Shown in pieces: positions 1-8,777 of a stretch of 64,000 nt of DNA. The stretch spans positions 169,094-233,093 of the forward strand of contig NZ_KE387210.1 of NCBI RefSeq assembly GCF_000430725.1, in the 5' to 3' direction. The DNA comes from Azohydromonas australica DSM 1124 (GTDB lineage Bacteria; Pseudomonadota; Gammaproteobacteria; Burkholderiales; Burkholderiaceae_C). Position 1 is the stretch's first letter; every line of letters starts with the position of its first letter. The notes beneath the pieces were generated by a model. It made no database searches. It was given only the letters and a program-made list of their open reading frames with translations, and was not told the origin of the DNA. The position numbers and the translations under genes are program-made.

Positions 1-172
1 AAACCGTGCCGGTGTGCAGTTGTCTTGAAAAGAAGGTTGTTCAAAGACTGGGCGCTGCAACTATTTTAAGTATATGACGCAGCAATAGGGGGTTCAGGGA
101 AATGTTGAATGGCCCGATCTCGTCAGAATATTTTGGCCTGGGGGTGATGGAGCAAATCTAGGAGGATGCGAA

Positions 173-454
173 GTGGCCGCCCGGTTCCCCGGCGTTCCGG
201 CTGCTGCGGATGCCAAGGCGACGCCGCCCGGTGCTGACATGGAGGTTGGAGACACGGCTGCCTTGGCTGAGCCACCGGTGGGTTTTAAAGCTCCGGGTGG
301 CTGTCGGTCTGTTCAATTTTGTTATTCATTCTCCTGGGAATGGTTTGGTTCGTTTGGCTGGAAAACGCTTTTCCTTGGCGTTGACCTCGACCCCGGCGCC
401 CCGGAAATTTGGCTTGCTATCGTGGGCGACGACGGCAGCAAGGAATGGCGGTGA
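173..454 (+). CDS. Possible small hypothetical protein
   Basis: A 93-codon frame opens with GTG seven bases after a full AGGAGG ribosome binding site, which is the only reason to take it seriously. The product has no signal peptide, no membrane segment and no motif I recognise; the second half has an ordinary soluble composition ending in a charged stretch (VGDDGSKEWR). It does not overlap any better candidate and lies upstream of cobQ on the same strand. It could equally be a chance frame in GC-rich leader DNA. Function unknown. Confidence 0.3.
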   Translation: MAARFPGVPAAADAKATPPGADMEVGDTAALAEPPVGFKAPGGCRSVQFCYSFSWEWFGSFGWKTLFLGVDLDPGAPEIWLAIVGDDGSKEWR

Positions 455-647
455 TTCCTAAAGCCGTGGAACTCGCAGATGCGTCATCGACGACATCCGG
501 AATTTCGACAATGCCGTCTGGAGTCTTGCCCAAATCAAGCCGGCCGCGCAGCCCGACGACTTCGTGTCCTGAGTCCCCGGGCCGGTACGACGGCGCGGCG
601 CGCCGGCTCGTGTCCAATCGCGGCTTCCACACACGGGAGGACGAACA
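455..647 (+). other. cobQ leader with a coding-like relic
   Basis: This stretch holds no gene with a start codon. From 462 to 572 one plus-strand frame stays open for 36 codons with strongly G/C third positions and ends in TGA. It reads like the C-terminus of a protein (NFDNAVWSLAQIKP), but the frame is preceded directly by a TAA and has no initiator, so it may be the tail of a lost gene. I looked for a cobalamin riboswitch ahead of cobQ and found no convincing B12-box. A GGGAGG ribosome binding site for cobQ ends the region. Confidence 0.3.
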
Positions 648-2090
648 TTGGGACAAGCCGTGATGGTGCTGGGCACCACCAGCGGGGCGGGCAAGAGCTG
701 GCTCGCCACCGCGTTGTGCCGCTGGTATGCGCGCCGAGGGCTGAAAGTCGCGCCCTTCAAGGCGCAGAACATGAGCAACAACGCCCGCGTGGTGCCGGGC
801 CCGGGTGGCGGCGTGGGTGAGATCGGCAGCGCGCAGTACTTCCAGGCCCTGGCCGCGGGCGTGGTGCCCGACGTGCGCATGAATCCCGTGCTGCTGAAGC
901 CCGAGCGCGACACGGCCAGCCAGGTGATCGTGCTGGGCCAAGTGCGGCCGGACCTGATGGCCGTGCCCTGGCGCTCGCGCAGCGAGCAGCTGTGGCCGCC
1001 GGCGCGCCAGGCGCTCCACGAGCTGCTGGACAGTCACGACGTGGTAGTGATCGAGGGCGCGGGCTCGCCGGCCGAGATCAACCTGCACGCCAGCGACTAC
1101 GTGAACATGCGCACCGCGCTGGCAGCGCGCGCCGCGTGCCTGCTGGTCACGGACATCGACCGCGGCGGCGCCTTCGCCCACCTCTACGGCACGCATGCGC
1201 TGCTGCCGGCCGAGGAGCGGGCGCTGATCCGCGGCTTCGTGCTCAACCGCTTCCGCGGCGACGCCGCGCTGCTGGCGCCGGGCCCGCAGCAGCTGCAGGC
1301 GCTCACCGGCGTGCCCACGGTGGCGGTGCTGCCGATGTGGCGCGAGCACGGCCTGCCGGAGGAAGACGGGCTGTACGACGAGGCGCCCCGCGGCGAGGGC
1401 ATCCACGTGGCGGTGGTGGCCTACCCGCGCATCTCCAACCTGGACGAATTCCAGCCGCTGCGCCGCCTGCCCGGCGTGCGCCTCAGTTGGGCGCGCACGC
1501 CGGCGCAGCTCGCGGGCGCGGACTGGATCGTGCTGCCCGGCTCCAAGCACACCAGCGGCGACCTGGCGTGGCTGCGCTCGCAGGGGCTGGACGAGCCGAT
1601 CCGCCGCCACGCCGCGCTAGGCCGGCCGCTGCTGGGCGTGTGCGGCGGCCTGCAGCTGCTGGGGCGCGCGCTGCACGACCCGCACGGCGTGGACGGCAGC
1701 GGCCCCGGGCTGGACCTGCTGCCGCTGGAAACCACCTTCGACACCGAGAAGCTGCTGCGCCCGGGCCGGGTGCGATTCGAGGGGCTGGCGGCGCCGTGGG
1801 CGACGCTGTCGGGCGTGGGCTGCGAGGGCTACGAGATTCGCCACGGCCGCACCTGCGCCGTGGGCGAAGCCGCCGTGGCGCTGCGCAACGCCGACGGCGA
1901 GGCCATCGGCTGGCAGCGCGGCCACGTGCTGGGCCTGTACGCGCACGGGCTGTTCGAGTCACCCGCGGTGCTGCAGGCGCTGTTCGGCGCGACGGTGCCG
2001 GCGCTGGATGCCGTGTTCGAGGGCATGGCGGATTTCGTGGAGCGGCATTTCGAGGCGGGGGTGCTGGAGGGGTTGCTGGAGGCGCACTGA
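648..2090 (+). CDS. cobQ: Cobyric acid synthase (glutamine-hydrolysing)
   Basis: CobQ amidates the peripheral carboxyl groups of adenosylcobyrinic acid diamide, using glutamine and ATP, in cobalamin synthesis in the cytoplasm. The 480-residue length is normal for the family. The N-terminal dethiobiotin-synthetase-like ATPase domain starts with the loop GTTSGAGKSW (about residues 9-18), followed by FKAQNMSNNAR. The C-terminal class I glutamine amidotransferase domain carries the nucleophile in LLGVCGGLQLLG (Cys near 332) and the catalytic His in GLYAHGLFE (near 433). The TTG at 648 is chosen because GGGAGG lies about 8 bases upstream; the in-frame ATG at 663 would be too far from it. No other cobalamin gene is adjacent in this window, so the gene is isolated here or closes an operon lying to the left. 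Confidence 0.95.
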   Translation: MGQAVMVLGTTSGAGKSWLATALCRWYARRGLKVAPFKAQNMSNNARVVPGPGGGVGEIGSAQYFQALAAGVVPDVRMNPVLLKPERDTASQVIVLGQVRPDLMAVPWRSRSEQLWPPARQALHELLDSHDVVVIEGAGSPAEINLHASDYVNMRTALAARAACLLVTDIDRGGAFAHLYGTHALLPAEERALIRGFVLNRFRGDAALLAPGPQQLQALTGVPTVAVLPMWREHGLPEEDGLYDEAPRGEGIHVAVVAYPRISNLDEFQPLRRLPGVRLSWARTPAQLAGADWIVLPGSKHTSGDLAWLRSQGLDEPIRRHAALGRPLLGVCGGLQLLGRALHDPHGVDGSGPGLDLLPLETTFDTEKLLRPGRVRFEGLAAPWATLSGVGCEGYEIRHGRTCAVGEAAVALRNADGEAIGWQRGHVLGLYAHGLFESPAVLQALFGATVPALDAVFEGMADFVERHFEAGVLEGLLEAH

Positions 2091-2169
2091 GCCGGTGTTC
2101 CGGCGGCCTGCCGGGGTGTGGTGGGCCGTTTTCTCACGCTTTTTGCTGAATAAATAAATTAATTTGTGC

Positions 2170-2706
2170 TTAGTTTTGAGCAATCAACTTCGTTTTCTTG
2201 TTTTTTGGAGTTATTTTGTAGCACTTGCTTGGTAGGTACAGTTGTTGCTCGGGGTTGAGTCTATAAATTACCTCTGTGGTGTCGAAGCCAGGCGGCGGCG
2301 TATCAATGGATCGCGCGGTTGTTGGCACGTTTCTTGAAGGTTGTAGTTCGAAATCAACGCTGCTTGCGACTGGTGCAAATAATATCGCGCATGCCCGCTT
2401 TGTGCGCTTGTCTACGCTGAATAGCGTGCGTGTGTAGTTTTTGCTTGGCGTGGTGTCCATGGCCCAAACATAGTCCTTGGGCGATTTTGAATAATTCGTG
2501 GGTCTAAAGGTTGTTGTTTTGATGTTTTCATCGGAACTGTATTGCTTTCCAAAGATCATGCTCAAGTAGTATGGGATGGAGTCGAAGCATTTACCTGTTG
2601 GCGAAACCTCCCAAATTGTGCCGCTGGAGTCACGGCCGGCGGCTGCATGTGCGGGAAGAGAAATAATGAAGCTTAATATGGGGAAGTTAAGGTGCTTGGC
2701 GATCAT
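2170..2706 (-). CDS. Exported hypothetical protein of the VgrG island
   Basis: A 178-residue protein with a hydrophobic N-terminus ending in AHAAAG, consistent with a cleaved Sec signal peptide of about 20-23 residues, so a periplasmic location is likely. Two cysteines near the middle and one near the C-terminus could form a disulfide. No family is recognised. Its codon use is AT-richer than the flanking genes, as is the whole 2.1-5 kb stretch, which suggests horizontal transfer. It is the last gene of the run vgrG, effector, exported protein, this gene, but a 142-base gap with a perfect inverted repeat separates it from the gene before it. By position and export signal it may be a second immunity or accessory protein; that is inference. 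Confidence 0.6.
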   Translation of the reverse strand: MIAKHLNFPILSFIISLPAHAAAGRDSSGTIWEVSPTGKCFDSIPYYLSMIFGKQYSSDENIKTTTFRPTNYSKSPKDYVWAMDTTPSKNYTRTLFSVDKRTKRACAILFAPVASSVDFELQPSRNVPTTARSIDTPPPGFDTTEVIYRLNPEQQLYLPSKCYKITPKNKKTKLIAQN

Positions 2707-2759
2707 GGTGAACTGTCCCTGTTTGGGTTGGAAGTGTTTCTGTGGGTAAACTCCAGTAG

Positions 2760-2784
2760 ACTTGCCGTTTATTAAACGGCAAGT
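2760..2784. repeat. Perfect 12-bp inverted repeat
   Basis: Two 12-base arms (ACTTGCCGTTTA and its exact complement) flank a single T. The repeat sits between the two small exported-protein genes of the VgrG island. It could be a transcription terminator, but neither side has a T-tract. Alternatively it is a binding site for a dimeric regulator ahead of the 2170-2706 gene. Confidence 0.6.
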
Positions 2785-2848
2785 AAGCTGATCTGTTTTG
2801 TGGTGTATTAGTTTTGTCTGTTGTCATGTAATGCGTTGTGTGAAATAT

Positions 2849-3373
2849 CTACTGACATTTAACTCTTGCCGTTCGAGTGGCATGTATGGCGTAGCAGACG
2901 GTTTTTTGTTCCTGGTATGCTTGTTTGTTCAGGTCATAGTGATAGTCTGTTTCTGACCACTGTGCGCGGGATTGCCGGGCGGTGGAGCGAATGATGAACA
3001 TGCCGTTTGATGATGGCTTCAGTAGCTTGATTCCAGATGATGATGTATCGGGGTAAAAGACCAGTCTGCTTTTGCAGTTCTCCATGAGAAATATTGCTGT
3101 AAAATAGCTAGTGCCTTTTGTTTTGGGTGTGATCTGTATTGCGTCAGGTGCCGCTGTGTTTGCGTGTAGTTGTATGTTTGAGATTTCCAGTGCATTTGTG
3201 AAATTTTCTATCGTGCAGTCGATGTCGGGTCCGCAGATATAATCTTTAGTTTCTCCCATCGTGTACAGTTCTTGTACTGCCGTCTTGATGATTTCGGGGC
3301 ACGGTTCCTCATGCGCGTTTGTGTTGGTTGTTATTATTATTGTGGCGGCAATGAGCTTTAAGAGACTTTTCAT
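2849..3373 (-). CDS. Exported small protein, putative immunity to the adjacent hydrolase
   Basis: A 174-residue protein with a clear Sec signal peptide (basic MKSLLK start, hydrophobic core, cut around TNANA-type residues near 20) and at least five cysteines in the mature part. Its ATG overlaps the stop codon of the upstream effector gene in an ATGA overlap, so the two are translationally coupled. Peptidoglycan-degrading type VI effectors are normally paired with a periplasmic immunity protein encoded directly downstream, and this gene fits by position, size and export. I do not recognise the family, so the immunity role is inferred from context only. Base composition is clearly lower in GC than the surrounding chromosome. 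Confidence 0.7.
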   Translation of the reverse strand: MKSLLKLIAATIIITTNTNAHEEPCPEIIKTAVQELYTMGETKDYICGPDIDCTIENFTNALEISNIQLHANTAAPDAIQITPKTKGTSYFTAIFLMENCKSRLVFYPDTSSSGIKLLKPSSNGMFIIRSTARQSRAQWSETDYHYDLNKQAYQEQKTVCYAIHATRTARVKCQ

Positions 3374-5613
3374 GGGAGTGGTCTCCTTGGTGTCGTGCTT
3401 ACTTGAATGGTGTGGTCATTGGGCTCGAAGCTGCGTCTGCTTGTGCCGTTTGGCAGTATTCGGGTGCCAGTCCTCGTGGAGGAACGTCGCCAAGTGAATG
3501 TGACGGATTCTGTATTGGCTTGTCTTACGTCGTCCATGAGTATGTGCTTCAAATAAATGGCAGCCTGAAGCCGGCCTTCAAGCCCGTTGATGTTTTCGGC
3601 ACTTACATTGCCGTTGGTGCCCCTGGCTGTTTGCATGAAGTTTTCGATTTCCAAGCCTGCGTCGGCATCTATCAATGCATTGCGCTGAGTAGCCACCGCC
3701 CCGGGGTTGATCCAATACACCATGGTGTCGATGCAGTTGGCGTCACTTCCAAGTATGAGCTGTCCAGGATCCCATCCAAGCGGCGCATACAGTCCAGTGG
3801 TGATGGTTTTTGGAAAGCGACGATAGTCTCCGAACCATTTGTAGTTGCTGAGGTGCGTAAGCTGTATCAGACCGCGTCCCCACCATGGCGCGTATGGTTG
3901 TCCACTGCCTCCGCCCTCTTCCATCAAACGCAAGTATCCGGTTTCCTCCCAGACGTTGGCAAAGGCATGTACCTTTCGATGGTTGCTGCTAATGCCATAT
4001 TTGCGCAATGAAATATTCAAGTGTGGTATCCATCTTTGGATGCGTTGTCTGATGATTGAATTTGCTCCTATGTTTTCTTCGTGGAAGCTGCTGTTGCGAA
4101 GTTTCAGGACTGTGAGAGGGATGGTCTGAGCCGCCTCATTGATGCTCAGCCAGTTGCACGATTTAAGGTGTTTTATAAATTGCTTTGGGTCGAGTGTCCA
4201 ATGTGCTTCGAATATTTCTTGGCAATCGAAGCACAGTGCGTTTGCATGCTCGGTGAACTGCTTGTATTCCGCTGTCCCCATGGGTCTTTGGTTTGTTTTG
4301 TCCCCGTTCTGTAACCACTGCCAACGTGAATTCAGCGTCGTTGCATCCCATTCGCAAGATAACCTGCATATGGCCTTGCGCATACGGTTTGCAGTACCTT
4401 CTTGTGTAAGGGCTGCAATGCCGGCGATTGAGTCGATGCTGTCGGAATTGTCCTGATTCAGCCATGACCTCACTGTGGGCGAATCGCAGCGTGCATCGCC
4501 GTTCGTATCGTCGGCAATCAACTTCCATCCTTTCCATTGCGGGAAATCAGCATCGGTGTATTTTCGTACGTTTGCTGCGTTGAGATTGATCCAGCCCGTG
4601 CCGCCGGCATGAACGATTTGTCGCCAATGAGGTACATCAACTGGTGTCAAGGGGTCGGGTCCGATGACACGTCCAAAACGCAGCAATTCCAGCACGGCAC
4701 TTGGGGCCGGTTGTGAGGCAGCGGGATAGGAACGGCTGATGGCCATGCTGTCTTGGTACAGCTTGTATTCCGCACCTGCCTCGACCCGTGCCGGTCCATA
4801 GGTTGAACCATCCAGCCTGTAACTCGTGACGAAGGCATGGCCACGTTGCTCTGCCGGACCTTGGCCACTGGCATAGCGTAAGCCCACCACCATGGCCTCT
4901 GGCGTTTGCGCGATTGGCTGCAGGGCTACCGTGGCTGCTGCATTCGGGCCATTGCGCTCGGCTATCCGAGCCACTGGACTGTTGGACAGCGGGCGTTGCC
5001 CGTAGAAAGGTGTATTGGTTGGAATATGGAAATAAATCTCGCCGTACAGCACATCCATGCGCCCATCGCGGTCCAGCGGCACGTCGCCTGAAGTGCGGCC
5101 GATAAGCCTTTGCAGGTTCGCTTCGTCGCATCGAATTTCGAAATGAATCTGGTTTGGGGTGCCGTAAATGTGTCCCGCCTGACCAATGGCGTCCTTGCGC
5201 CAGACGGGGCGGTTTCTCATCACCGCTGGGCGAATACTGTGCAAATGGTTGTAGACAGAATAAAAACGTACGGAGGTAGGCCGTCCCTGAGCGTCAGCAC
5301 CGATTTCCGTCTCATGCCGGATCACGACCACGCCATTGCTGGTATAGCCACCGCCATAGCGCAACGGATGTTGAGGGTCATCGGTGGTCATGGGTTCGCG
5401 CACAAATACCACCGTGCCGTCGGCAATGGCGCGTACCGGCTCGGTCGTCGCCCCGTTCATTGGCGCCGTCAAGTGAATACCGCCATGCCAATCCAGTTGT
5501 GCACTGACCGGGTAGGCTCCCGTCCCGGGTTGGCCACCCTGCATGGCAATTTCAAACCACTGGTCTTCACTCAGGTTCCCACGAGGCGGCAAGAAAGGAG
5601 GGCTGATCAGCAT
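3370..5613 (-). CDS. Two-domain peptidoglycan hydrolase, putative VgrG-linked effector
   Basis: A 747-residue protein without a signal peptide. Residues about 40-160 resemble M23/LytM endopeptidases: HGGIH (His43), YNHLH (His123) and IHFEIR (His157) fall in the expected order. The usual zinc-ligand Asp of HxxxD is His47, and the first His of the usual HxH is Gln, so this is a variant site. Residues about 545-690 resemble a GH19 chitinase/lysozyme domain, with EETG near 557 carrying the probable catalytic Glu and WGRGLIQLT near 577. It therefore probably cuts both the peptide and glycan parts of the cell wall. It starts one base after the vgrG stop codon and overlaps the downstream exported gene by 4 bases. 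Loading on VgrG is inferred from this context and from the absence of a Sec signal. Confidence 0.8.
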   Translation of the reverse strand: MLISPPFLPPRGNLSEDQWFEIAMQGGQPGTGAYPVSAQLDWHGGIHLTAPMNGATTEPVRAIADGTVVFVREPMTTDDPQHPLRYGGGYTSNGVVVIRHETEIGADAQGRPTSVRFYSVYNHLHSIRPAVMRNRPVWRKDAIGQAGHIYGTPNQIHFEIRCDEANLQRLIGRTSGDVPLDRDGRMDVLYGEIYFHIPTNTPFYGQRPLSNSPVARIAERNGPNAAATVALQPIAQTPEAMVVGLRYASGQGPAEQRGHAFVTSYRLDGSTYGPARVEAGAEYKLYQDSMAISRSYPAASQPAPSAVLELLRFGRVIGPDPLTPVDVPHWRQIVHAGGTGWINLNAANVRKYTDADFPQWKGWKLIADDTNGDARCDSPTVRSWLNQDNSDSIDSIAGIAALTQEGTANRMRKAICRLSCEWDATTLNSRWQWLQNGDKTNQRPMGTAEYKQFTEHANALCFDCQEIFEAHWTLDPKQFIKHLKSCNWLSINEAAQTIPLTVLKLRNSSFHEENIGANSIIRQRIQRWIPHLNISLRKYGISSNHRKVHAFANVWEETGYLRLMEEGGGSGQPYAPWWGRGLIQLTHLSNYKWFGDYRRFPKTITTGLYAPLGWDPGQLILGSDANCIDTMVYWINPGAVATQRNALIDADAGLEIENFMQTARGTNGNVSAENINGLEGRLQAAIYLKHILMDDVRQANTESVTFTWRRSSTRTGTRILPNGTSRRSFEPNDHTIQVSTTPRRPLP

Positions 5614-5614
5614 G

Positions 5615-8485
5615 TCAAATTGAAATCCGTCGTTCGTTGGAAAAAGTCAGCGTGCCGCAGGGCATCAGCGGCATCTGGTAATTGAAATTGGCCGGCCCCA
5701 CGAAACTCCTCCTCCCCGCCCGCACCGTGAGCGTCCCCGGCGCGATGAACTCGACGTTGCCGTTTTCCAGCACCACCGCTGCTCCGCCCGCCGTGGAGAT
5801 CACGATGCGCTTCACCGCCGCCCAATCGATGGACCCGTGCGCGCTCTGCACGGTCACGTCCTTGGCGGCGGCCACCTGCAGCGGGCCGTCCTGCGCCTGC
5901 AGTTCCAGGTCGCCCGCGCCGGCGATCAGGCTCACGCCCGTGCCGGCCGCGTCCTGGCCGGGTTGGATGGCGCCACCCAGGATCCCGATGGCCTGACCGG
6001 CGTGGATGCGCGCCGCGCCGCCCACAGCGGCGTCCATGTCGCCGCCGCAGGCCAGGTGCACGTTCTCGCTGGCCGCCACCGCGAAGTCCTGTCCGGCCAC
6101 CAGGCCCAGCCCAGCGCAGGCCGCGGCGCTCAGCACCGGCGCGCCGCTTAGCGGGACGGCGCCGTCCGCCTGGCTGCCGGACTGCGCTTCCGACACCGCC
6201 TGCTCGAAGCGGCGCCCGCTGCCCTGGGCGCCGGCCTGCGCCAGCCAGGCCGGGATCGGCGCCCGCTGGCCGTCCGCCACGCTGGCCCCGGCCTTGACGC
6301 TGCCCAGCAGCCCGGACAGGCCCACCGTTTGGTGCGTCTGCGCGGCCTGGTGCAGCGCCCGCGCCAGCGCCTCGAACTGCCGCGCCAGCGCGAGGCCCAC
6401 GGCGTTGTCCTGTGCCGGCGCGGCCCAGTCGGCGGCGTAGGTGGACAGCAGCAGCCCGCGCGCGGCGCGGATCGCGCCGTAGGCGTCGGTCCTGAGCTCG
6501 AACCCGAGGCCGCGGAAGCTGCCGCGGTGGTTGTCGGCCTGGTGGATCAGGTGCCCCAGGTTGAGCTGGCTGGCGTGCTGCGTGGTGGCGAGCTGCAGCC
6601 GCTCCTGGCTCGGCGTGTCGTCGTGCACGAGTTGGCTGAAGCCCGATCCGCCCAGTTCCTTGCTCTTGTGGCCCGAGAGGGCTGCGGCGTTGTTCTGCCC
6701 GCCGTGGCGCACCAGCGCGGGGCTGGCGCCGTGCCAGGCCGGGCTGTGGCCGCCGCCCGGGTTGCCCTGGCCGGCGGTGCGCGCGTCGCTGCTCAAGGTG
6801 AAGACGTCCAGCGGCTGGCGCGGGCCCGTCCAGGCCTTGCCGCCCGGGGTGGGCAGCTCGCCGCCTTCGCCGCGGCCGTCGTAGAGGCTGCACACCACCA
6901 CCGGGCGGTCGATGTCGCCGTCCATGCCCTGTACCAGCACCTCGTGGCCAATGCGCGGCGTCCACTGCGCGCCCATGGCGCCGCGCCCGCCCGAGCCCGC
7001 CAGCGGCTGCTGCACGCGCACCCAGCAGCTGGCGAGGCTCGTGCCTTCGGCGTTGTCCGCATCGCCCTGGAACTCGTAGCGGATGCGCACGCGCCCCAGC
7101 CGGTCGGTGTGCACCTCATCGGCGCCGCGCGGCTGCGTGCTGCCGTCCGGTCCTACCACGGTGGCCAGCAGCAGCCCCGGCTGCGGTTTGCGCGGCGTGC
7201 GTGAGCCGGCCATGCCGCTGGGCAGCGGCCGCCAGGGCAAGTCCGCCGCAATGGCGTCGAAGGAATTGGCGTAGCCGCGCTGCGCCGCGCGCTCCAGCAG
7301 CCCGGCCGGGATGCAGTCCAGCGGCAGCACCGGCTCGTCTCCCAGATGCTGCACCAGCGCGCGGCTGAGCCGGGCGGGCAGGTTGTTGAGGCCCACGTGC
7401 AGCACGCGCGTGAGCAGCAGCTCGGCGCCCTCCACGGGTTCGCCGCTGTCCAGGTCCTCCAGCGGATCGGCCAGCCGGACCACGGTGCCGGCCTGAAAGC
7501 TGCGCACCACGCCCTGGCCGTGCCAGCCGGCGCAGTGCGCGTCGATGGCCTGCTGCGCCAGCCACAGCGCGCGCTGCGCCTGCTCGGCCGTGGCCCAGGC
7601 CTGCGTGCCGGGGCCGTCGTAGCTCTCCAGCGCCGGGGCGTGCGCGCCGCCGCGCGGGCGTTCGGCCTGCACGCGCGCGCCCACGCCGCGGCCCAGGTCC
7701 TCGTGATGGCTCAGTGTGCTGAGCACGCTCACGGCGGCGCGGCAGTGGCCGTTGATCTCCTGCAGCGTGTCGCCGCTCTCCTGCGCGTGGGCATGCTGCA
7801 ACCGCAGCGGGGCGCGTTGTGACGCGGCGTCCTCGGGGCAGCTGGAGCGGCGGCGGCTGTCGGCGAAGAGCACCAGCACGCCGCCGGGCTGCCCGGTGTC
7901 CGCCTCCTCGAAGCGCCAGGCGATGCCTTCTTCGGCCAGCAGCCGCTGCAGGAAGTCCAGGTCGCTCTCGCGGTACTGGACGGTGCAGGGCCGCACGCCG
8001 CGCTGGTGCGCGCGCTCCAGGTGCGCCTCCACGCACGGCGCCCAGCGCCAGCGCGCCCAGGCGCGGTAGCGGCCCAGGAGGCTGTTCACGATGTCCACCA
8101 CGCGCTGGTCCTGCCAGACCTGGCTGCGCCGGCTCAGGCCCAGGAACCAGGCCCAGGGCCGCACGACGAGGCGGTAGCGCGCCAGCGAGCCGTCGCAGTC
8201 CTCGGCCACGGCCAGGTCCACCAGGCCGCTGCGTCGCTGGATGCGGCCGTCGTCCAGCCGGGTCAGCAGCGCCACGGGTTGGGCGCACAGCGCGTCCAGG
8301 TCCAGGCGGGGGTCCTCGCTCAAACAGCACAGCTCCAGGCGGAAGGGCTCGCTGAGTGCCTCCTCGGCCACCCAGGCCTCCACGCGCAGCCTGGAGAGCG
8401 CGCCGTCGCCCTGCAGGTGATACAGGCGCGGCTCCTCGTCCATGAGGCGCAGCACGTCCAGTGCCAAGGAAGGCAGGCCGCTCAT
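5615..8485 (-). CDS. vgrG: Type VI secretion tip protein VgrG with DUF2345 extension
   Basis: A 956-residue spike protein. The N-terminal gp27-like part (about 1-390) contains the typical YRESDLDFLQRLLAEEGIAW segment. The gp5-like OB fold (about 430-540) contains HTDRLGRVRIRYEFQGD and the family hallmark of a tip protein (SCWVRVQQPLAGSG). After about residue 605 comes the Vgr-associated segment GFSQLVHDDTPSQERLQ and then a DUF2345 region and a glycine/alanine-rich beta-helix tail. Such C-terminal extensions usually dock a cognate effector. The ATG at 8485 is preferred over an upstream ATG because the family similarity begins there. No TssA-M genes are in the window, so this is an orphan vgrG island that must use a type VI apparatus encoded elsewhere. 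Confidence 0.93.
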   Translation of the reverse strand: MSGLPSLALDVLRLMDEEPRLYHLQGDGALSRLRVEAWVAEEALSEPFRLELCCLSEDPRLDLDALCAQPVALLTRLDDGRIQRRSGLVDLAVAEDCDGSLARYRLVVRPWAWFLGLSRRSQVWQDQRVVDIVNSLLGRYRAWARWRWAPCVEAHLERAHQRGVRPCTVQYRESDLDFLQRLLAEEGIAWRFEEADTGQPGGVLVLFADSRRRSSCPEDAASQRAPLRLQHAHAQESGDTLQEINGHCRAAVSVLSTLSHHEDLGRGVGARVQAERPRGGAHAPALESYDGPGTQAWATAEQAQRALWLAQQAIDAHCAGWHGQGVVRSFQAGTVVRLADPLEDLDSGEPVEGAELLLTRVLHVGLNNLPARLSRALVQHLGDEPVLPLDCIPAGLLERAAQRGYANSFDAIAADLPWRPLPSGMAGSRTPRKPQPGLLLATVVGPDGSTQPRGADEVHTDRLGRVRIRYEFQGDADNAEGTSLASCWVRVQQPLAGSGGRGAMGAQWTPRIGHEVLVQGMDGDIDRPVVVCSLYDGRGEGGELPTPGGKAWTGPRQPLDVFTLSSDARTAGQGNPGGGHSPAWHGASPALVRHGGQNNAAALSGHKSKELGGSGFSQLVHDDTPSQERLQLATTQHASQLNLGHLIHQADNHRGSFRGLGFELRTDAYGAIRAARGLLLSTYAADWAAPAQDNAVGLALARQFEALARALHQAAQTHQTVGLSGLLGSVKAGASVADGQRAPIPAWLAQAGAQGSGRRFEQAVSEAQSGSQADGAVPLSGAPVLSAAACAGLGLVAGQDFAVAASENVHLACGGDMDAAVGGAARIHAGQAIGILGGAIQPGQDAAGTGVSLIAGAGDLELQAQDGPLQVAAAKDVTVQSAHGSIDWAAVKRIVISTAGGAAVVLENGNVEFIAPGTLTVRAGRRSFVGPANFNYQMPLMPCGTLTFSNERRISI

Positions 8486-8777
8486 GGCTTGCCCGCGCCG
8501 TGGCGCGTCCCGGTGAAAACGCTGTGCATGGCGCACGCCGACGCCGTCGCATGGTCCATGCGGCCCCCTCCCGTCCAGATGCGGCACCCGGGTGTTGGTT
8601 GGTGGAGCGACTGCAACTGCGACTGCGTGTCGGGTGCGCGCTTTATGGTCGGTCGCGCGGTGGTGCGTTGCCCATCGGGGACAACACGCGGGAGGCCGCG
8701 CCGGGCCGTGGAGGGGGCCTGGCGCGGGGGGACTAAGCTCCGGGCCGCGGGAAGGTCAATTGCTTCGCGCCACGGTC

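Noticed and set aside
1..647. Cobalamin riboswitch ahead of cobQ
   Set aside because: No convincing B12-box or conserved core could be found by eye.
3403..4011. 202-codon plus-strand frame
   Set aside because: Antisense to the GH19 domain of the effector; no protein family character.
2170..8485. Full type VI secretion gene cluster
   Set aside because: Only vgrG and associated genes are present; none of the sheath, tube, membrane or ATPase genes lies in the window.
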